A DNA stretch of 64,000 nucleotides, taken from NCBI GenBank assembly GCA_008921705.1, contig VFFE01007631.1, positions 2,473,550 to 2,537,549 of the forward strand, given 5' to 3'. Of this stretch, positions 41,270-53,130 are shown piece by piece. Both the position numbers and the translations under genes were made by a program. Source of the DNA: Burhinus oedicnemus (lineage: Eukaryota > Chordata > Aves > Charadriiformes > Burhinidae). A model generated the notes under the pieces. That model did no database searches. It worked only from the letters and a program-made list of their open reading frames with translations, and was not told where the DNA came from. How positions within the stretch are numbered: the first letter of the stretch is position 1; each line of letters begins with the position of its first letter.

Positions 41270-42150
41270 AAATCTCCTGTCTTGGGTGTGCGTGGCAAGC
41301 TGTTGGCAACAGGGAGCTGCAGGGTTGGCCTCTGTGAGGAGAGGCCAGGGGCTGCCCCCGGTACCAGCCGGCTCCGACTGACCCACCACAGGGCACAGCT
41401 GAGCCCCTCAGCCAAGATGGTGGCACCTCTGAAGTGACCAGAGGAGTCTGTGATGCTTCTGTGAAAACATATTTAAGAAAGGGTGGTAAAAGCTGAGAGA
41501 GAGGGAACTGCAAGGCCAGAGGAGTAGGAGGCACTGCACGGCAGAGCTGGCAACACCCCCCCAAAATCCACGTGGCACATGGATAACCCATGCCAGAGCA
41601 GGTACTCTCCCAAAGAGACTGCAGCCCATGGAGGACCTGTGCCAGAGGACAGAAAAAGCGTGAGAAGGAAGGAGCAGTGGAAGAAAAGAGTGAGAAACAA
41701 CAAGTGTCAGAAAGAAACCACTGCGCCTTGACCCCAGGCCCCTGTACCACCCATCGCCTTGCCAAAGGGAGCGAGTGCAACCTCTGGCCATAACAAGGAG
41801 AGTGGGGACCAGGAAGGGGAGAGGAGAGCTGTCTGGAGTGAAGCTGAGCCTGGGAAAGGCAGAGGAAAAGGGTTTTCCCCAAGTATTGACATGTCTGGCT
41901 TCTTTATTTCCCGATACCTGAATCAGCAATTAAATGTTTGTGTTAACTGGCAATAAATTAAGATAATTCCCCAAGCCTGGTCTGGTTTGCCCACAACGGT
42001 AATTGTGGGCAACAGTGAGTGATCTACCTGTCTTTACCTCAACCCACAGGTTTTCTCACTCTCACTCTTCCTGTTCTCCCTTTCCTACTGGGGAGGGTGA
42101 GTGAGAGGCTGGCCGCATGTTTGGCTCCTGGCTGGGGCCAACCCACCACA
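41270..42150 (+). mobile_element. ERVL-type solo LTR (avian), 5' edge uncertain
   Basis: The segment follows the known plan of avian ERVL LTRs. It has a 'ggcaacagggagctgcagggttggcctctgtgagga' type U3 segment, a TATA-like TATTTAAG (41470-41477), repeated 'cccatg..agagcagg' units near 41589-41640, and a polyadenylation signal AATAAA (41952-41957). A GT-rich R-U5 segment follows and the 3' edge is AACCCACCACA at 42150. No gag, pol or env sequence adjoins, so it is a solo LTR or an isolated fragment. I cannot find the usual TGTCCTGG start or a matching 5-bp target duplication; the left end may be truncated or diverged. The 270-codon minus-strand frame over it is an antisense shadow. Family membership is from remembered consensus. 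Confidence 0.82.
41989..42010 (+). other. Perfect 8-bp stem-loop inside the LTR
   Basis: GCCCACAA (41989-41996) and TTGTGGGC (42003-42010) are exact inverted repeats around a 6-base loop. They lie 32 bases past the LTR polyadenylation signal, where a hairpin could sit in the R region of the viral transcript. The pairing is seen directly; any role is inferred. Confidence 0.5.
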
Positions 42151-45100
42151 GCCCAAAAACATTTTTGGCAGGAGAAAAATCATCTCCTGTCCTCTCTGAC
42201 TGGTGGAGTAGCTGTGGGGATCATGAAGCATTTGAAGAGGCTGCCTGAAACAGCCATGAAGTCTCATCTTCAGGGTTTTTAAGGATCCGTGAGTGAACTA
42301 TCTGCCAGGAATGCCATTGTTACCTGGGTGAGGTAGGGGAATAGATGAAGTGGTCCCATTTCCTGTGACCATATGGCTTAGACTCCTGTGTTTCTAATGC
42401 TTCAGCTAGCACAGATCTGATCATTCAAAAATGACAAATGAAAGGGATCTACGTTCGTGTTTATGAACATCCACAGATAGATAGTTTTGCTTTTATCATG
42501 AACAAACGCCTTCAAAATTTGTTTTTCAAATAATGCCACATTTATTTCATTATACTTTGTATAAGAAGAATTCAAGGGTGCTTTTTCGCAGTATTAAATA
42601 GCACTGAAACAAAGTAACCAGGAAGATTGGTGCATATCTTATCTCACCACGCCATCAGCAGCAATGCAAACACCACATGGCTGAGTCCTTCCTGGAGTAC
42701 CAGCAGGAATTAACCAGTCAAGGATGATTCAGGCAGAATTTCAAGGATGATACTGAGGAAAGGAAAACTACAACTTTGTTGAGGTTTCTTGTTTGCTTCG
42801 TTTGTTTGTTTGGTTGTTTTGGTTGTTCCTAAAGGTGTACATTGGCCATCCAAGAGAAAAAGAATAGTAGTTGTTGTTCTTCCCATGTTGGCTAGCCAGA
42901 ATATTCTGGACTTTTCCTCCAAGCTGATATGCATGAGGCAGCTTAGCTTCTGAAAAACTCTTAGCATATGTGGCCTCCCGGTATAGTCTGTTGCTCTTTG
43001 TAGCTTGGACCACACTGTTGGAGTGAGGTCACTGCAGACCTAATGTGCTGTGGTCCTGATGTATAAGTGTAACTGTGTGATGCTAAAAAACAACTAATAA
43101 TGATCCTGAAAGAAGAATAACTTGTTGCCTTTTTCCAAATAAGCAGAGCAAAAAAATCAATGCAAAATGAAAAAAAAAAAACCCAAAGCCTACATTTTAA
43201 ATACTCCTCTCAGTAACAATTCTTAAAAATATCCACTGGAGGAGGTAAGAGGATAGGTATTGTTCAGTAATTTTTTTGGTCTACCATATTCTTTATCACA
43301 GTAATTCACGTGAGTCTATTAATGGTGTATCTGCACAGAGAGCATCAGCCAGTCATTGGTAATGGTGTTGCTCCTCAGAGTCCTAAACACGTGGGGACTT
43401 GCAGCTGGAGAACTGAGGATAGCTGTCACAGATGAACCTGCCATATTATTGAGAGCATTTCTCCATACCGTACAAGTTCTTAAGCCACTTAGGGTGTGGG
43501 GGATTTTTGTTGTTGGGTTTTTTTCCCCACAAAAATCATTATCTTAAAATGTTCCTGCCTCATTTAACAGCAATTACTGCTGATATATTTCCATGGTGTA
43601 ATACTGTAATGTAAATTTAGCTTGTCTGCATGAAGATGCAGGGATTTGCAAGTGTTGCTGAAAGTGTTGCCGTGGGAATCCACATTAAGCTGTGAAAGTA
43701 AGATCCTATATTTTGTCTATAATAAAGCAAAAGGGCTCCTGAGACCTTCCGCCTTATCCTCCAGCCGTGCCCAGCCTCATAAAAGCTGGGTAAACCATAG
43801 TGTGTAACTGAATTTATCAAAAATGGGATTCCTGCTGCCAAGCAGTGGCGGGACCGTTGGAGGCAGCACCTACATTTTTGACAAAAAGATTCCATGTATA
43901 AGGTTGAGAGAAAGTACTGGAGTCCAGCAAGTGACATGCTGACCTCCCATGGATTTAGGATGTTTGCAGAGTAACAAAGCCCAGCACAGCTCTGAAAAAC
44001 AAATGTATTTTTGGTGCTATTTCAGCTCACAACTCAACATTTTCTGTCTCCCACCCTGACGGCCTCCCCATATCCTGTCCTGGGACTACAAGGGCCCCGA
44101 GGGATGCAGGATGTGAACAAGCATGCTCCAGCCAGATGTGTCACGCTGCAGTGCGGTGTGTGACTGCTGTCCACGTGGACTGGTGACAAGCACAAGCACA
44201 AGGGATGGCCGAGCCCCATGGCCCAACAGAGGTGCCAGACTGGCACCATGTGCCTCTGCCCTATGCAGGGATAGAGCTGGCCAAGCTCAATGTGCTCCAA
44301 GCAGAGGGGTACCCTGGCTTTGTCACTGGCTTCAGAGACACTAGCAGGGAGGAAAACACCCTACCTGTTTCCTTTTTCAAAGAAGAATTGCTGCAAAAAA
44401 GCATGACCCAAGAGATGAAGGCAGAGGGGGAGAGGAGACTGTGTTGTATCACTCTGTTTTCACCCATAAGATTAGGGAACTGCTGTTTTGCCTTTTTCTG
44501 CCTAAAGAACATTTTGCTATTGCCCAAGGAAAGGGGCTGAAAGAGCAACAAGCCAAAGCATCGGCGCCAGACAGACTGCAAGGTATGGTAAACCTGGTTT
44601 AAGTGAAGGGAGGCTTCTTGCCCATATCATTGAGATCTATAATGCCCAGATCACCAGGTCACCCTGGCCTCTCTTCCTTAAGGGAGTATGTGTTCAAGGA
44701 AGGCACATTGTCTTGGCTGATGGTTCCTGATTTAGCTGCGATTCAGTATTTTCTATTTGAATTTGGCTACACTAGCCAAACCCTGCTTGGATGATTGACA
44801 TTTTTATAAGAGACAGGCAAATAGCAGATGACAAATGATTTACGTCTCCTGCAGATTTATGAAGCTTTGGATTTATAAACATTTTCATTACTATGCCACA
44901 ACTATCTAAATGTTTCCAAACAAAGAGAAACAGAAGCTCATGAGGAGTGAAGACCTCAGTATTAGTTGGTTATTCCAGAAACTGGAGCTTTGTTATGGAA
45001 CCAGCTCCAATACTTGACCTGTCTTTCACCCTTTGCTCCATCCCTTTCACTTCCATTGCCCACTTCTCATTGTTTATCCCCTTGCTTGCCCACATACTTT

Positions 45101-46746
45101 CACCCTTATGAGTTTTAATTCAAGTGTGCAGAGGTTTTTCATGTTATGTCAATTTCTAAGACATTTAGAAAGCTTAAGGATACTGTTTTTTGAGAAGCCT
45201 TGAATGTGAGAGCAACCTATGCATTTACAGGCTGCGACTTTCAATGAAACGCAGGTACTTCACTTTCCATGGAACAGCCTGTTTTACCCATTCTCTCCTC
45301 TCAGTGCTTCATTGATAAACCCATGCTCATAGAGCAAAAAAAGTATTAAATAAATCTATTTACTTAGACACTGAGCTGCACCGGCGTGACAGTATTGCTC
45401 AGTATCTGCAGTCCAGAAAACACCGTCCCGCAGCCACTGCTTGAACGCTGTCAGACTTTGCAAAGCCACCACCCCCAAACAAGCCTCCCCATCATATGGC
45501 TCAGTATTGCCCTTGCAATGTCTACTATAAAATGTCCTTGGCCAGCCAGTTCCAAGTTTCGGACAAATGGGTAGGCTTGTTGTGGTGGCACAAGAGGTGC
45601 CAGCTGAGGTTGACGCTCCCGAATGTAAAGCCTTAAGCATGATGCTGCAGCAGTAGTCATGACCTACTTCCATTTAAACACCAACCTCCCATAACCTTCC
45701 TTTTGGAAGTTCCTCATTTACTTAATTAACTGTAAGCCTCTCTTTTCATACTACCTTGTCCCTCTGCTAATCTAATTCACTGCAACCTCCTCAAAACAAG
45801 GTGGTTGGCTTCATCACTGAAATTCATGAGTGAACTTCTAATCTCATCTAGTGGTCAAAATGGGAGGGCAGAGGTGCCAGCATGGAAATTCTCAAGTCCT
45901 GGTATAATGCTATTGCAGCTCATTGCTCAGTTGTAGAAAGTGTCAGGTGATTTTATGAGGTGCCCCTAAGGTGTACCAGCCTTTTCTGCCCCAGGATTAT
46001 GCCCCCACTAAGCTCCTGAAGTTCTGGTCCAGCTGAGACTGTGCTCCCAGTACAGGTGTGAGGACTGAGTCTTTACACTGGCTTTACTGTAGGACCCTAT
46101 GGTTATAGTCACCAAAATCTGAGTAAGATCTCAGATTAACACGCGGCGGGAGCCTCTTGTGCCATGCTGACTTCTTGGAAACACACTTCCACCCAAAGCA
46201 AACAAATCCCCCTTCAGACAGCTGCAAGGCTCTGTGTGAATGCCCTGCTTGGAAGCAGGCTGTGGGATGAAGAAGGGGTTGACATCGTTGGCCATCATTT
46301 TATTCTGGTTGTGCAGTTCTGTAAAGCCTTCTCTCATGCTGCCCTGGCTGCCCCTGAGAACCACCTTCTCGCTCAGACGTGTGAGCCTAAGCCTGAAGAG
46401 GGTTGCTGCAAGAAAGGTAAAGCGTTCATCCCACTACATGTGAAAGAAATCGCCAGGGACCTTGCTTCTGGCCCCTGATCTGCCCACCGCTGTCAGTTTA
46501 GAGTTTCCCTGTTCAGCTGTGAATGAGCATCCTGATGCTGAGGAAATCTACATCCAGGTACATCAGTGAGTGACACATTAGCAGCAGTTTCTGCTCAGAG
46601 CTCCCCATTGTCACCTCAATTAAAAATTGAGATCATGATCAGCTAAAATAAGCTTTCCAAAAGGTCTTTTCCAGAGAGAGGAATACCTGTCTTCTGGAAC
46701 TATTCTTTTCTGTATATACATACTAGGAGCCAGTAATGAGTTACCG

Positions 46747-46797
46747 AAGTGCATGTGCGTATGGTATGTGCACATACGTGTACACATATATATGCAT
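46747..46797. repeat. Alternating purine-pyrimidine tract with palindrome
   Basis: The segment is largely alternating purine and pyrimidine (GTGCATGTGCGTATG, then GTGTACACATATATATGC). It contains the exact 14-bp palindrome GTATGTGCACATAC at 46764-46777. Such sequence can adopt Z-DNA or cruciform structure and is often length-polymorphic. Confidence 0.6.
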
Positions 46798-49700
46798 TGT
46801 AAAGGCATTTTGTTTTGAAACAGCAGTAAGGCACATTTGCCAACACATAAATTAAAGGTGAGGAGCTATATTAGGCAGGAGAGCCAGAAGAGAGACCTGC
46901 AGGGAAACATCAGTCTCTCATTTGAGTAAGAAAGAGAGTCTGCTGATGGCTGAAAGCAGCTTTCTCGGTCTTTCTCTTCTAACACAAAATTTTCAGTCTT
47001 TAAAGGCAAGCTGTTCCCCACAAGGATTTGCTAAAAGGACAGAAATGCGAGGGAAGCATTCCTCCTGCAGCAATGCTGCTGGAGCCTAATAACCTTAACC
47101 GACCTTAGGGGTCTCCATGCTCCAGCTCTGTATCTCCTCTTAGCTCATTCTGCAAGAGCTACTTAACCTAATTACAGAGGAGAAGACACCTCAAGACTAC
47201 GGCAGGCGAGGAAGTGGGGGAGGGCGGACAATGCGTGCTTTCCTCCTGCGTCCTCATGCATGATTTGTACAGGATGAAAACAATTCCCTCTTCCCTTAAA
47301 AAAAAAAATAAAAAGGATAAGCTCCACCTATGCGATCATGGGAGAGACGAGCTGGGAAAGCCACGCACCGCCGTGCAGCCGGGCTGTGCTTCCCAGCAGG
47401 CTGAGCTCCCGCATCGCCCAGGGCTCCGGCACTCCTGCGTCCCACGCAGGGGACAAATTATGTGGCACATGTAGGTCTGCCTCTGCAAGCGCTGCACCGT
47501 CCCTTGCTTTTCCTACGGGTGGAGTCCAAAGGCACGCCGTGAAAACGAGTAGAGGACCGCTATGAATTTCCTGCACGGAGATCTCGGTGGCAATAGGACT
47601 GTTGAGCTGGAGGCAATGTGACAGCTGTGGAAAACAGTAAACGATTACGAGGAGAGCGAGCAGTTTTGTCTTTAATTCTTGTAACAGAAAAACAAGAGGG
47701 CATCTCTGAAATGAGCCTGGCAAAGTTTTCTTTCCTGCTTTTTCTTGAGTTGCCTATGGAACATCATGAGAAGATGGGATGAAATAAAGTGTTTCAGAAG
47801 TGCTTTAGAAAACTCTTATTATATAAGAAAAGAAAAAAAATACATAAAAAGAGGCAAATTCCTCCTTAGGTCATATACATGCCTGTAACTTTCAGTAATT
47901 GGAAAGAAACTGCTTCAAATGGCAACTTAAGCAAAAGGAAAAATTCTCCGCCATAGATTTTTTACACCTTTTTCTGAAATGCTTTTTTTAGTCATTCTGG
48001 GGAAAATATCATAAATAGAGGGGCAGTAAGAGTCAGTACAATAATAGCACTATTCCAGACATTTCTGAAAGCGGATCATCAATGAATGGTACAAAACACA
48101 ATCACCAAAGTCTACGCCAGGCTGCTGGGCTGTTTTCTGACAAGACACGTACGTGTCATTTGCATTCCTGCCTTGCGCAGAAGTGTGCTGAACTACTTCG
48201 GCCATTGCTGCCCGCAGTTTTGAGGGTTACAGGAAAGGAGAAGGATGATTTTTTTTCTGTTGGAAGATGAAGGGGATCCTCCCAGAGGGCCTCTTCCCAG
48301 TTCTTGCGTAAGGAGAGCTGCAGATAGTTTTTCATGGCAACACGCAGAGCAGTTTAGCAGCAGAAATTGTGTTGCTTTGCTGGGTAGAGAGGAGCCATGC
48401 AGTGCTCAACGGGGATCACAGTGCTGCTCTCCCACCCTTGTGTCGTGCCACCTCGGGTCGCTTGCACGGCAAGGGGAGGCAGGCTTGCCCTTTCTCTGCG
48501 CTGCACCCAGTGCAACAGGCTCCAGGGAGCGACGGGGCCAGAATAAGGACATGGCAGCTCTTCAGATTTGCTTGCATTCTCACTTGGAGATGACCCAAGC
48601 CCCCCAAGTGTTTATTTGTGAAATGGACATTTTTCAGTATGTTTTTTTCCAGAACAAACACCTCTGCTTTGCAGCTGAACTGCTGGGTGCCATCTCTCAG
48701 GCCCCCTTCCTCTTGCCGCAGGCAGCCGGGCACACGGTACACCCCTTCCCCCTGAAACCTGGGTGAGACCACAACATGCTGCGCTGACGAAAGACTTTGG
48801 CTTCAATAAACCTGCGAACGGTGACACATTTGCATTTCATCAACAAAGTCCCAGCTAGCTGTAACCCTGAAGTGAGGTGTGACCTTCAGGCACGGTACAG
48901 TGGGAACAATAAGGACAACAGCACGTCTGATTATGATACAATGGAGGGTGGGAAGGACAGGTAGCGTATGAGTCAATAACATGAGTCCTCACCACACCAG
49001 AGGGTGGCTAAGAAGATTCGACTGCATTCCCGAAAAATGGCAAAGCAATGACTATAGGAAGCTATATAGTAATTCCCTTGGGATAGCATCTCTTCTACAA
49101 CATCTGCTTTTCAGATCTGGCTCCTCCTCAACCTCCAGACGAAGTGTGTAAATCACCAAATATGCAGAATGGGATTTTTTAAGCAAAAGGTAAGCAATGT
49201 GTTTGGGCAGGGGTGAACTTATACTTCTAGCCTAACTCTTCTGAGCTGATTTGATCTGCAGAACCCTACAGGCGCGAAAGCAGATCTGGGAGGACCCCAG
49301 CGTCCTGGCGCAGCACTTCTGTCACTCACCCTGCCTGCCATCAGCAGCCCCAAGGATGCGGGGACATCTCTGCGGGGCAAGTGGTCAGGAAGAGGACTCT
49401 GAAATGTCATATAAGCAGGAGAAAGACTCAAATAAAGGGAAAGGTCTATCTCCTCCTTGGTTTCTCAGTGTAAATGCTACAGAATCACTCCAACCACAAA
49501 CACCATCAAGGGAAATAGCACCAATCACGTAAGATTTGCTACTGATAAATATATTCCACCATCCATATGCCTGGAGACTTTCTCCTTCAGAGAGGCAGAA
49601 AATTGAGAGATCCGTTCATATAGCCCAAATTTCAAAACCTGAATTCTGTGGCTACAGAGGTGCCCCAGCACGTAACCCACTCAGTCCCACGCCGTGCTTT

Positions 49701-49939
49701 TTGGTTGAGGGTTTTACTGAAATCCCATTAAACACTGGCTGTTGTTTAAGCATGTCCGCTTCGGAGCGGGATTTGAGAAAGCCCCGATCACATTTATGAC
49801 GTGGAGCTTGACAAGATTCACAGCCGGAGTTTTCTGGCTGGGTGTGTGGAAAGGCGTCATCCTGCCAAAACTGCCACCACCGTATTTCCCGTCGTCCCCC
49901 CCCCCGCCCCGCAGTATTCACCCAGGTCGCAGATGCTCT

Positions 49940-49951
49940 GACCTCTGGTGG
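49940..49951 (-). promoter_or_regulatory. CTCF-like core motif, minus strand
   Basis: On the minus strand the core reads CCACCAGAGGTC, which fits the CTCF consensus CCASYAGRKGGC at 11 of 12 positions. It faces the plus-strand candidate at 30656-30667 in the convergent arrangement used by cohesin loops. Confidence 0.3.
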
Positions 49952-50630
49952 CAGCAGAGGGGAGTTACAGAGGTTTTTCTCACGACCGGTGTGACAACAT
50001 CAGGAAGAGAAAAGCATCAGTGCCTGTATGAGCGTGCACATGTGAGTGCGGGTATAAAAAAAAACTTCAAAGCAGTTGAGTGAATGTAAAGCTGCCTGAA
50101 TAACAATTTTTTTTTTAAATAGCAAAGCAAACAAAAAAAAAATATCAGGAAAATAATTTTTCTGTGAACTCAAAAGAAAAGTGTTTTGATACCCTTTCAG
50201 TTCCAAAACAAATTGAGATAACATAAATTTAAAAAAAAATAAAATCCTTTTTTTGGAAGCCGTTTTCAGTTATTTTTATAGGTAATTATTTGAAAGGACA
50301 GTTTGAGCTTTTTCTAGTTTTGTTGAGGAACTATGGTCTGATCTTGACTGGAAATGCCCTAAATAATTCTGTTACATACACCTTCAAAAACTTGCTTTTG
50401 TCCAAAAACTTTCACCAGCTTTCAGAAAACAGTCCAGAAAATATGCTTTAAATAAACAAGTGTTTGCTAGGCGGGCAGAGTTTCATAGGGCAGTTTATTA
50501 ATGTTGTTCTATAGGAAAAGGTATCCCCAGAGGAAGTAAGCTCTGCCTGGCCATGATGCTTCCTCTCTGATTGTGTTCAGTATTATATTTGGGGTGAAAT
50601 TACCAAGCATAAGAGACTGGAGATTAACTA

Positions 50631-50633
50631 AAT

Positions 50634-50664
<31 letters not shown>
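50631..50664 (+). repeat. AATAAA followed by A26 tract
   Basis: A polyadenylation hexamer AATAAA (50631-50636) is followed after two bases by 26 consecutive A (50639-50664). This is the pattern left by retroposition of a polyadenylated transcript on the plus strand, but I found no target-site duplication and recognise no parent transcript upstream. A plain A microsatellite is an equally good explanation. Confidence 0.5.
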
Positions 50665-52449
50665 GAGGGGTATGAAGACCTAAGGATAAAGGGAATGTGC
50701 TTGAAATTTCCTCAGAAACTTGGCTGCTTCAGGAGCGTGGCACTGGAAAGGGAGAGGACCTCTGTGGGGAGAAGTGTACTTGTCCTTCCAAAAGGAGAAG
50801 AGCTTTTTCCACGATCCAGAGAAACGCATAACAAATGTTGTTGAAATATCCTGAGCTCTGGACTCAGCGATACCCACATGCCAGGCCAATCTACAGGTTG
50901 CTGACGTTAACATATATGCCGATTCCCTCTGACTGAATGAGGTGTCTCTTAATTTGATGGAGCAGACCCACTTTGTTGCACTGAAACAGATACACAGAGC
51001 AGACTGCTGAGAAACAGCTGACATTTCAATATTGTGTCTAGTGGACCTAAATGTAGGTTTCTGTGAGAGTTTCCAGAGAATTTCAATCAATTTAATTGAT
51101 GACACTTTATTAAAATTATTAACCAACATTTTCTGCTTATCAACACTGCAAGGTAAAAATTATCTCAATTTTAGAATCAATCTAGAAGGATAAGGATTTT
51201 TGTGGTGATGTTACAAAATACCGAAAAAGCCAAATGCAATGACTTCTTTTTGTGAAAAGTCCTGCAATTATAAAGCAGGGTCATTTTTCATTGGAAAGCA
51301 TCAATTGCCTCTGAATAAATTGAAGACACCCCCCCACACACACTTTCTCCATATCATTTGACAGCATACATACCTTTGTCATATCCTCTTTTGTTCAGCT
51401 AAACTAAAAATCTCTACAAGTTTCAAAGTATTGGGATGTTATTTATGTAAACGTAAGTAACAAAGGCCTTGGCAGAAATGACCGGGATGCTTTGCAGCAA
51501 AGGTCTCTCAGCTCCTGGCTTACTTGTGGACGTGTCCTCTGACTTCTCCGAACCGCCTGAAATTCTGGCAAGTCTGTCCCAGGCCAAATGTCCATAGAAA
51601 TGTCTAATAAATAAACAAATGCCCCTGCATTTTGTCAGATTTGGGACTGCAGGAATACACCTATGGCTTTTGAGAAGTCCATCAGACCATGCTTGGCTGT
51701 GCCAAGGAAACTGAGCAAATAGTGGGTCTATTATACACAGTTTCCTTTGATTCCTCGTGCTTGAATAAATGAATTATTATTTTTCTTCAGAAGGAGGAAC
51801 AAAAACTGGGTAAGAGGCAAGTGGAGGTGCTTCCTTGATAATCAAGCCCTCCTTTTGTCCCTTTCAGCAGAGTTTTATTTGCAAATGCCCATTCTGATCA
51901 AGCTTTAAAAGGCCTCAGCTTCTAACAATACCGTGTCCTCATTGAGGCTGACCTGGAGCAGACCTCTATTTACCAAATATAAAGATGCTAATTATTTCGT
52001 GTATAGGCCTTAACATGATTACAGCAAGCATGGACAGTGGTTGTTGTTATAGCAATCTGAATTAAATTATGCTTGTGCCAGCATAAATAGGATCCCCCCA
52101 TGAATTTATTGGGCTGGTGTTTTAACGTGGCATCTCAGCAGCTTGGTAAAAACAATGACAATTTCACCGTTGTGTCAGCTAAAGTATGTAGGCTGAGAGG
52201 AGACTGGAAAAAAAAAATTTTCTTGAGTAAACCCTAAGGAGGGAAGTCTGGGCTTTACGTGAAGCACAGAGATGGCTTTCCTGCCCCTCTGAGTGTTACA
52301 ATAAATGCTCGCAAAGAAAAAAAATAGGAACTGGAGTTATAAAAACTGAACTTAGGCCAGGCTTTCCTTGTTAAATGAATGCCTTTGCGCTGTGGAAACA
52401 ATCGCAGTATTCAAGCCCTGCAACACAAACGAGGTAACGAAATTATTAG

Positions 52450-53130
52450 GCTGGGGACAGGCGTGCACGTCGGGGGGAGCAGGGGCTGCCCAGGGCTCGC
52501 GGTGGGGGCAGCTGAGGCAGGTGGTGGGCAGCGGGTGGCAGGGAATTTTGGCGAGCCAGGAGGGAAGATGGATGCAGCGGCGGGGCGGGGGGGTGTCTCA
52601 TGGGTGCCTTTGGCCAGCCCTGGTCATTGCCATGGCCAGGGGTGCCTCAGGCCCTTCTCAGGAGGCAGCAAGGCTCCGAGCCGCCCGCCGGCAGCCCCTC
52701 AGCAGCGACCGTCCTGCAGCCAGAGGCTGCCTACGGGCCTGGTTAGCTGTTGTTGCCCTCCTCCCTGCGGCCGTGCCACTGTCCCTCTGTCTCCCTCCTG
52801 GGAAGCCACGCTGCACCGGCTGCAGCTTTATGACACAGCTTTGGGAACAGCTGAAGGTGAAAGAGTGTCTTCTGCCTCCTTCCTGCTGTTTTGGAGGACA
52901 CTGTCAGAAGTGTCCCGAGGGCCAGGCAGTTGGTGTTTCCAATGGAGAAGCTGCGTCTGCGCGCTGGCTCTGCTCCCAGTGGGCTGTCCCCAAGGACGAG
53001 AGCAAGGAGGGCATCTCCAGGGCATCCCTGCCACCAAGCAGGCCCACACGAGCCCCGCACCCATCCACTGCTCACCGGTGGGGAGACCCAGTCCCAGAGC
53101 CCCCCCTGAAAGGTGGCGGCAGGGGAGGGA
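52450..53130. promoter_or_regulatory. GC-rich patch, unassigned
   Basis: GC content rises sharply over about 680 bases, with moderate CpG and G-rich runs (for example GGGGCGGGGGGG-like sequence near 52580). Two overlapping plus-strand frames of 268 and 257 codons (52368-53174 and 52379-53152) are open across it in different phases, and minus-strand frames are also open. Simultaneous openness in several frames points to composition and not coding. No domain is recognised. It may be a weak CpG island, a GC-rich satellite remnant or an exon of a non-coding RNA. Confidence 0.35.

Larger units (their letters stand above)
42151..52449. other. Long non-coding stretch, no gene recognised
   Basis: About 10 kb has no supported gene. 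A small CpG-rich patch at about 47330-47540 includes the perfect hairpin CCTGCGT-CCC-ACGCAGG (47434-47450). Other items are a palindrome in alternating purine-pyrimidine DNA (46764-46777), a CTCF-like core (49940-49951), a C10 run (49896-49905) and an A26 tract (50639-50664). A 149-codon minus-strand frame (50680-51129) has no recognisable content. About 51780-52340 is strongly AT-rich. Confidence 0.65.

Noticed and set aside
41070..41882. 270-codon minus-strand open frame
   Set aside because: It lies mostly antisense to the ERVL-type LTR, has no recognisable domain, and overlaps other open frames; it is a by-product of the LTR's composition.
50680..51129. 149-codon minus-strand frame
   Set aside because: A few frames of this length are expected by chance in 64 kb; no homology is recognisable and there is no promoter or splice context.
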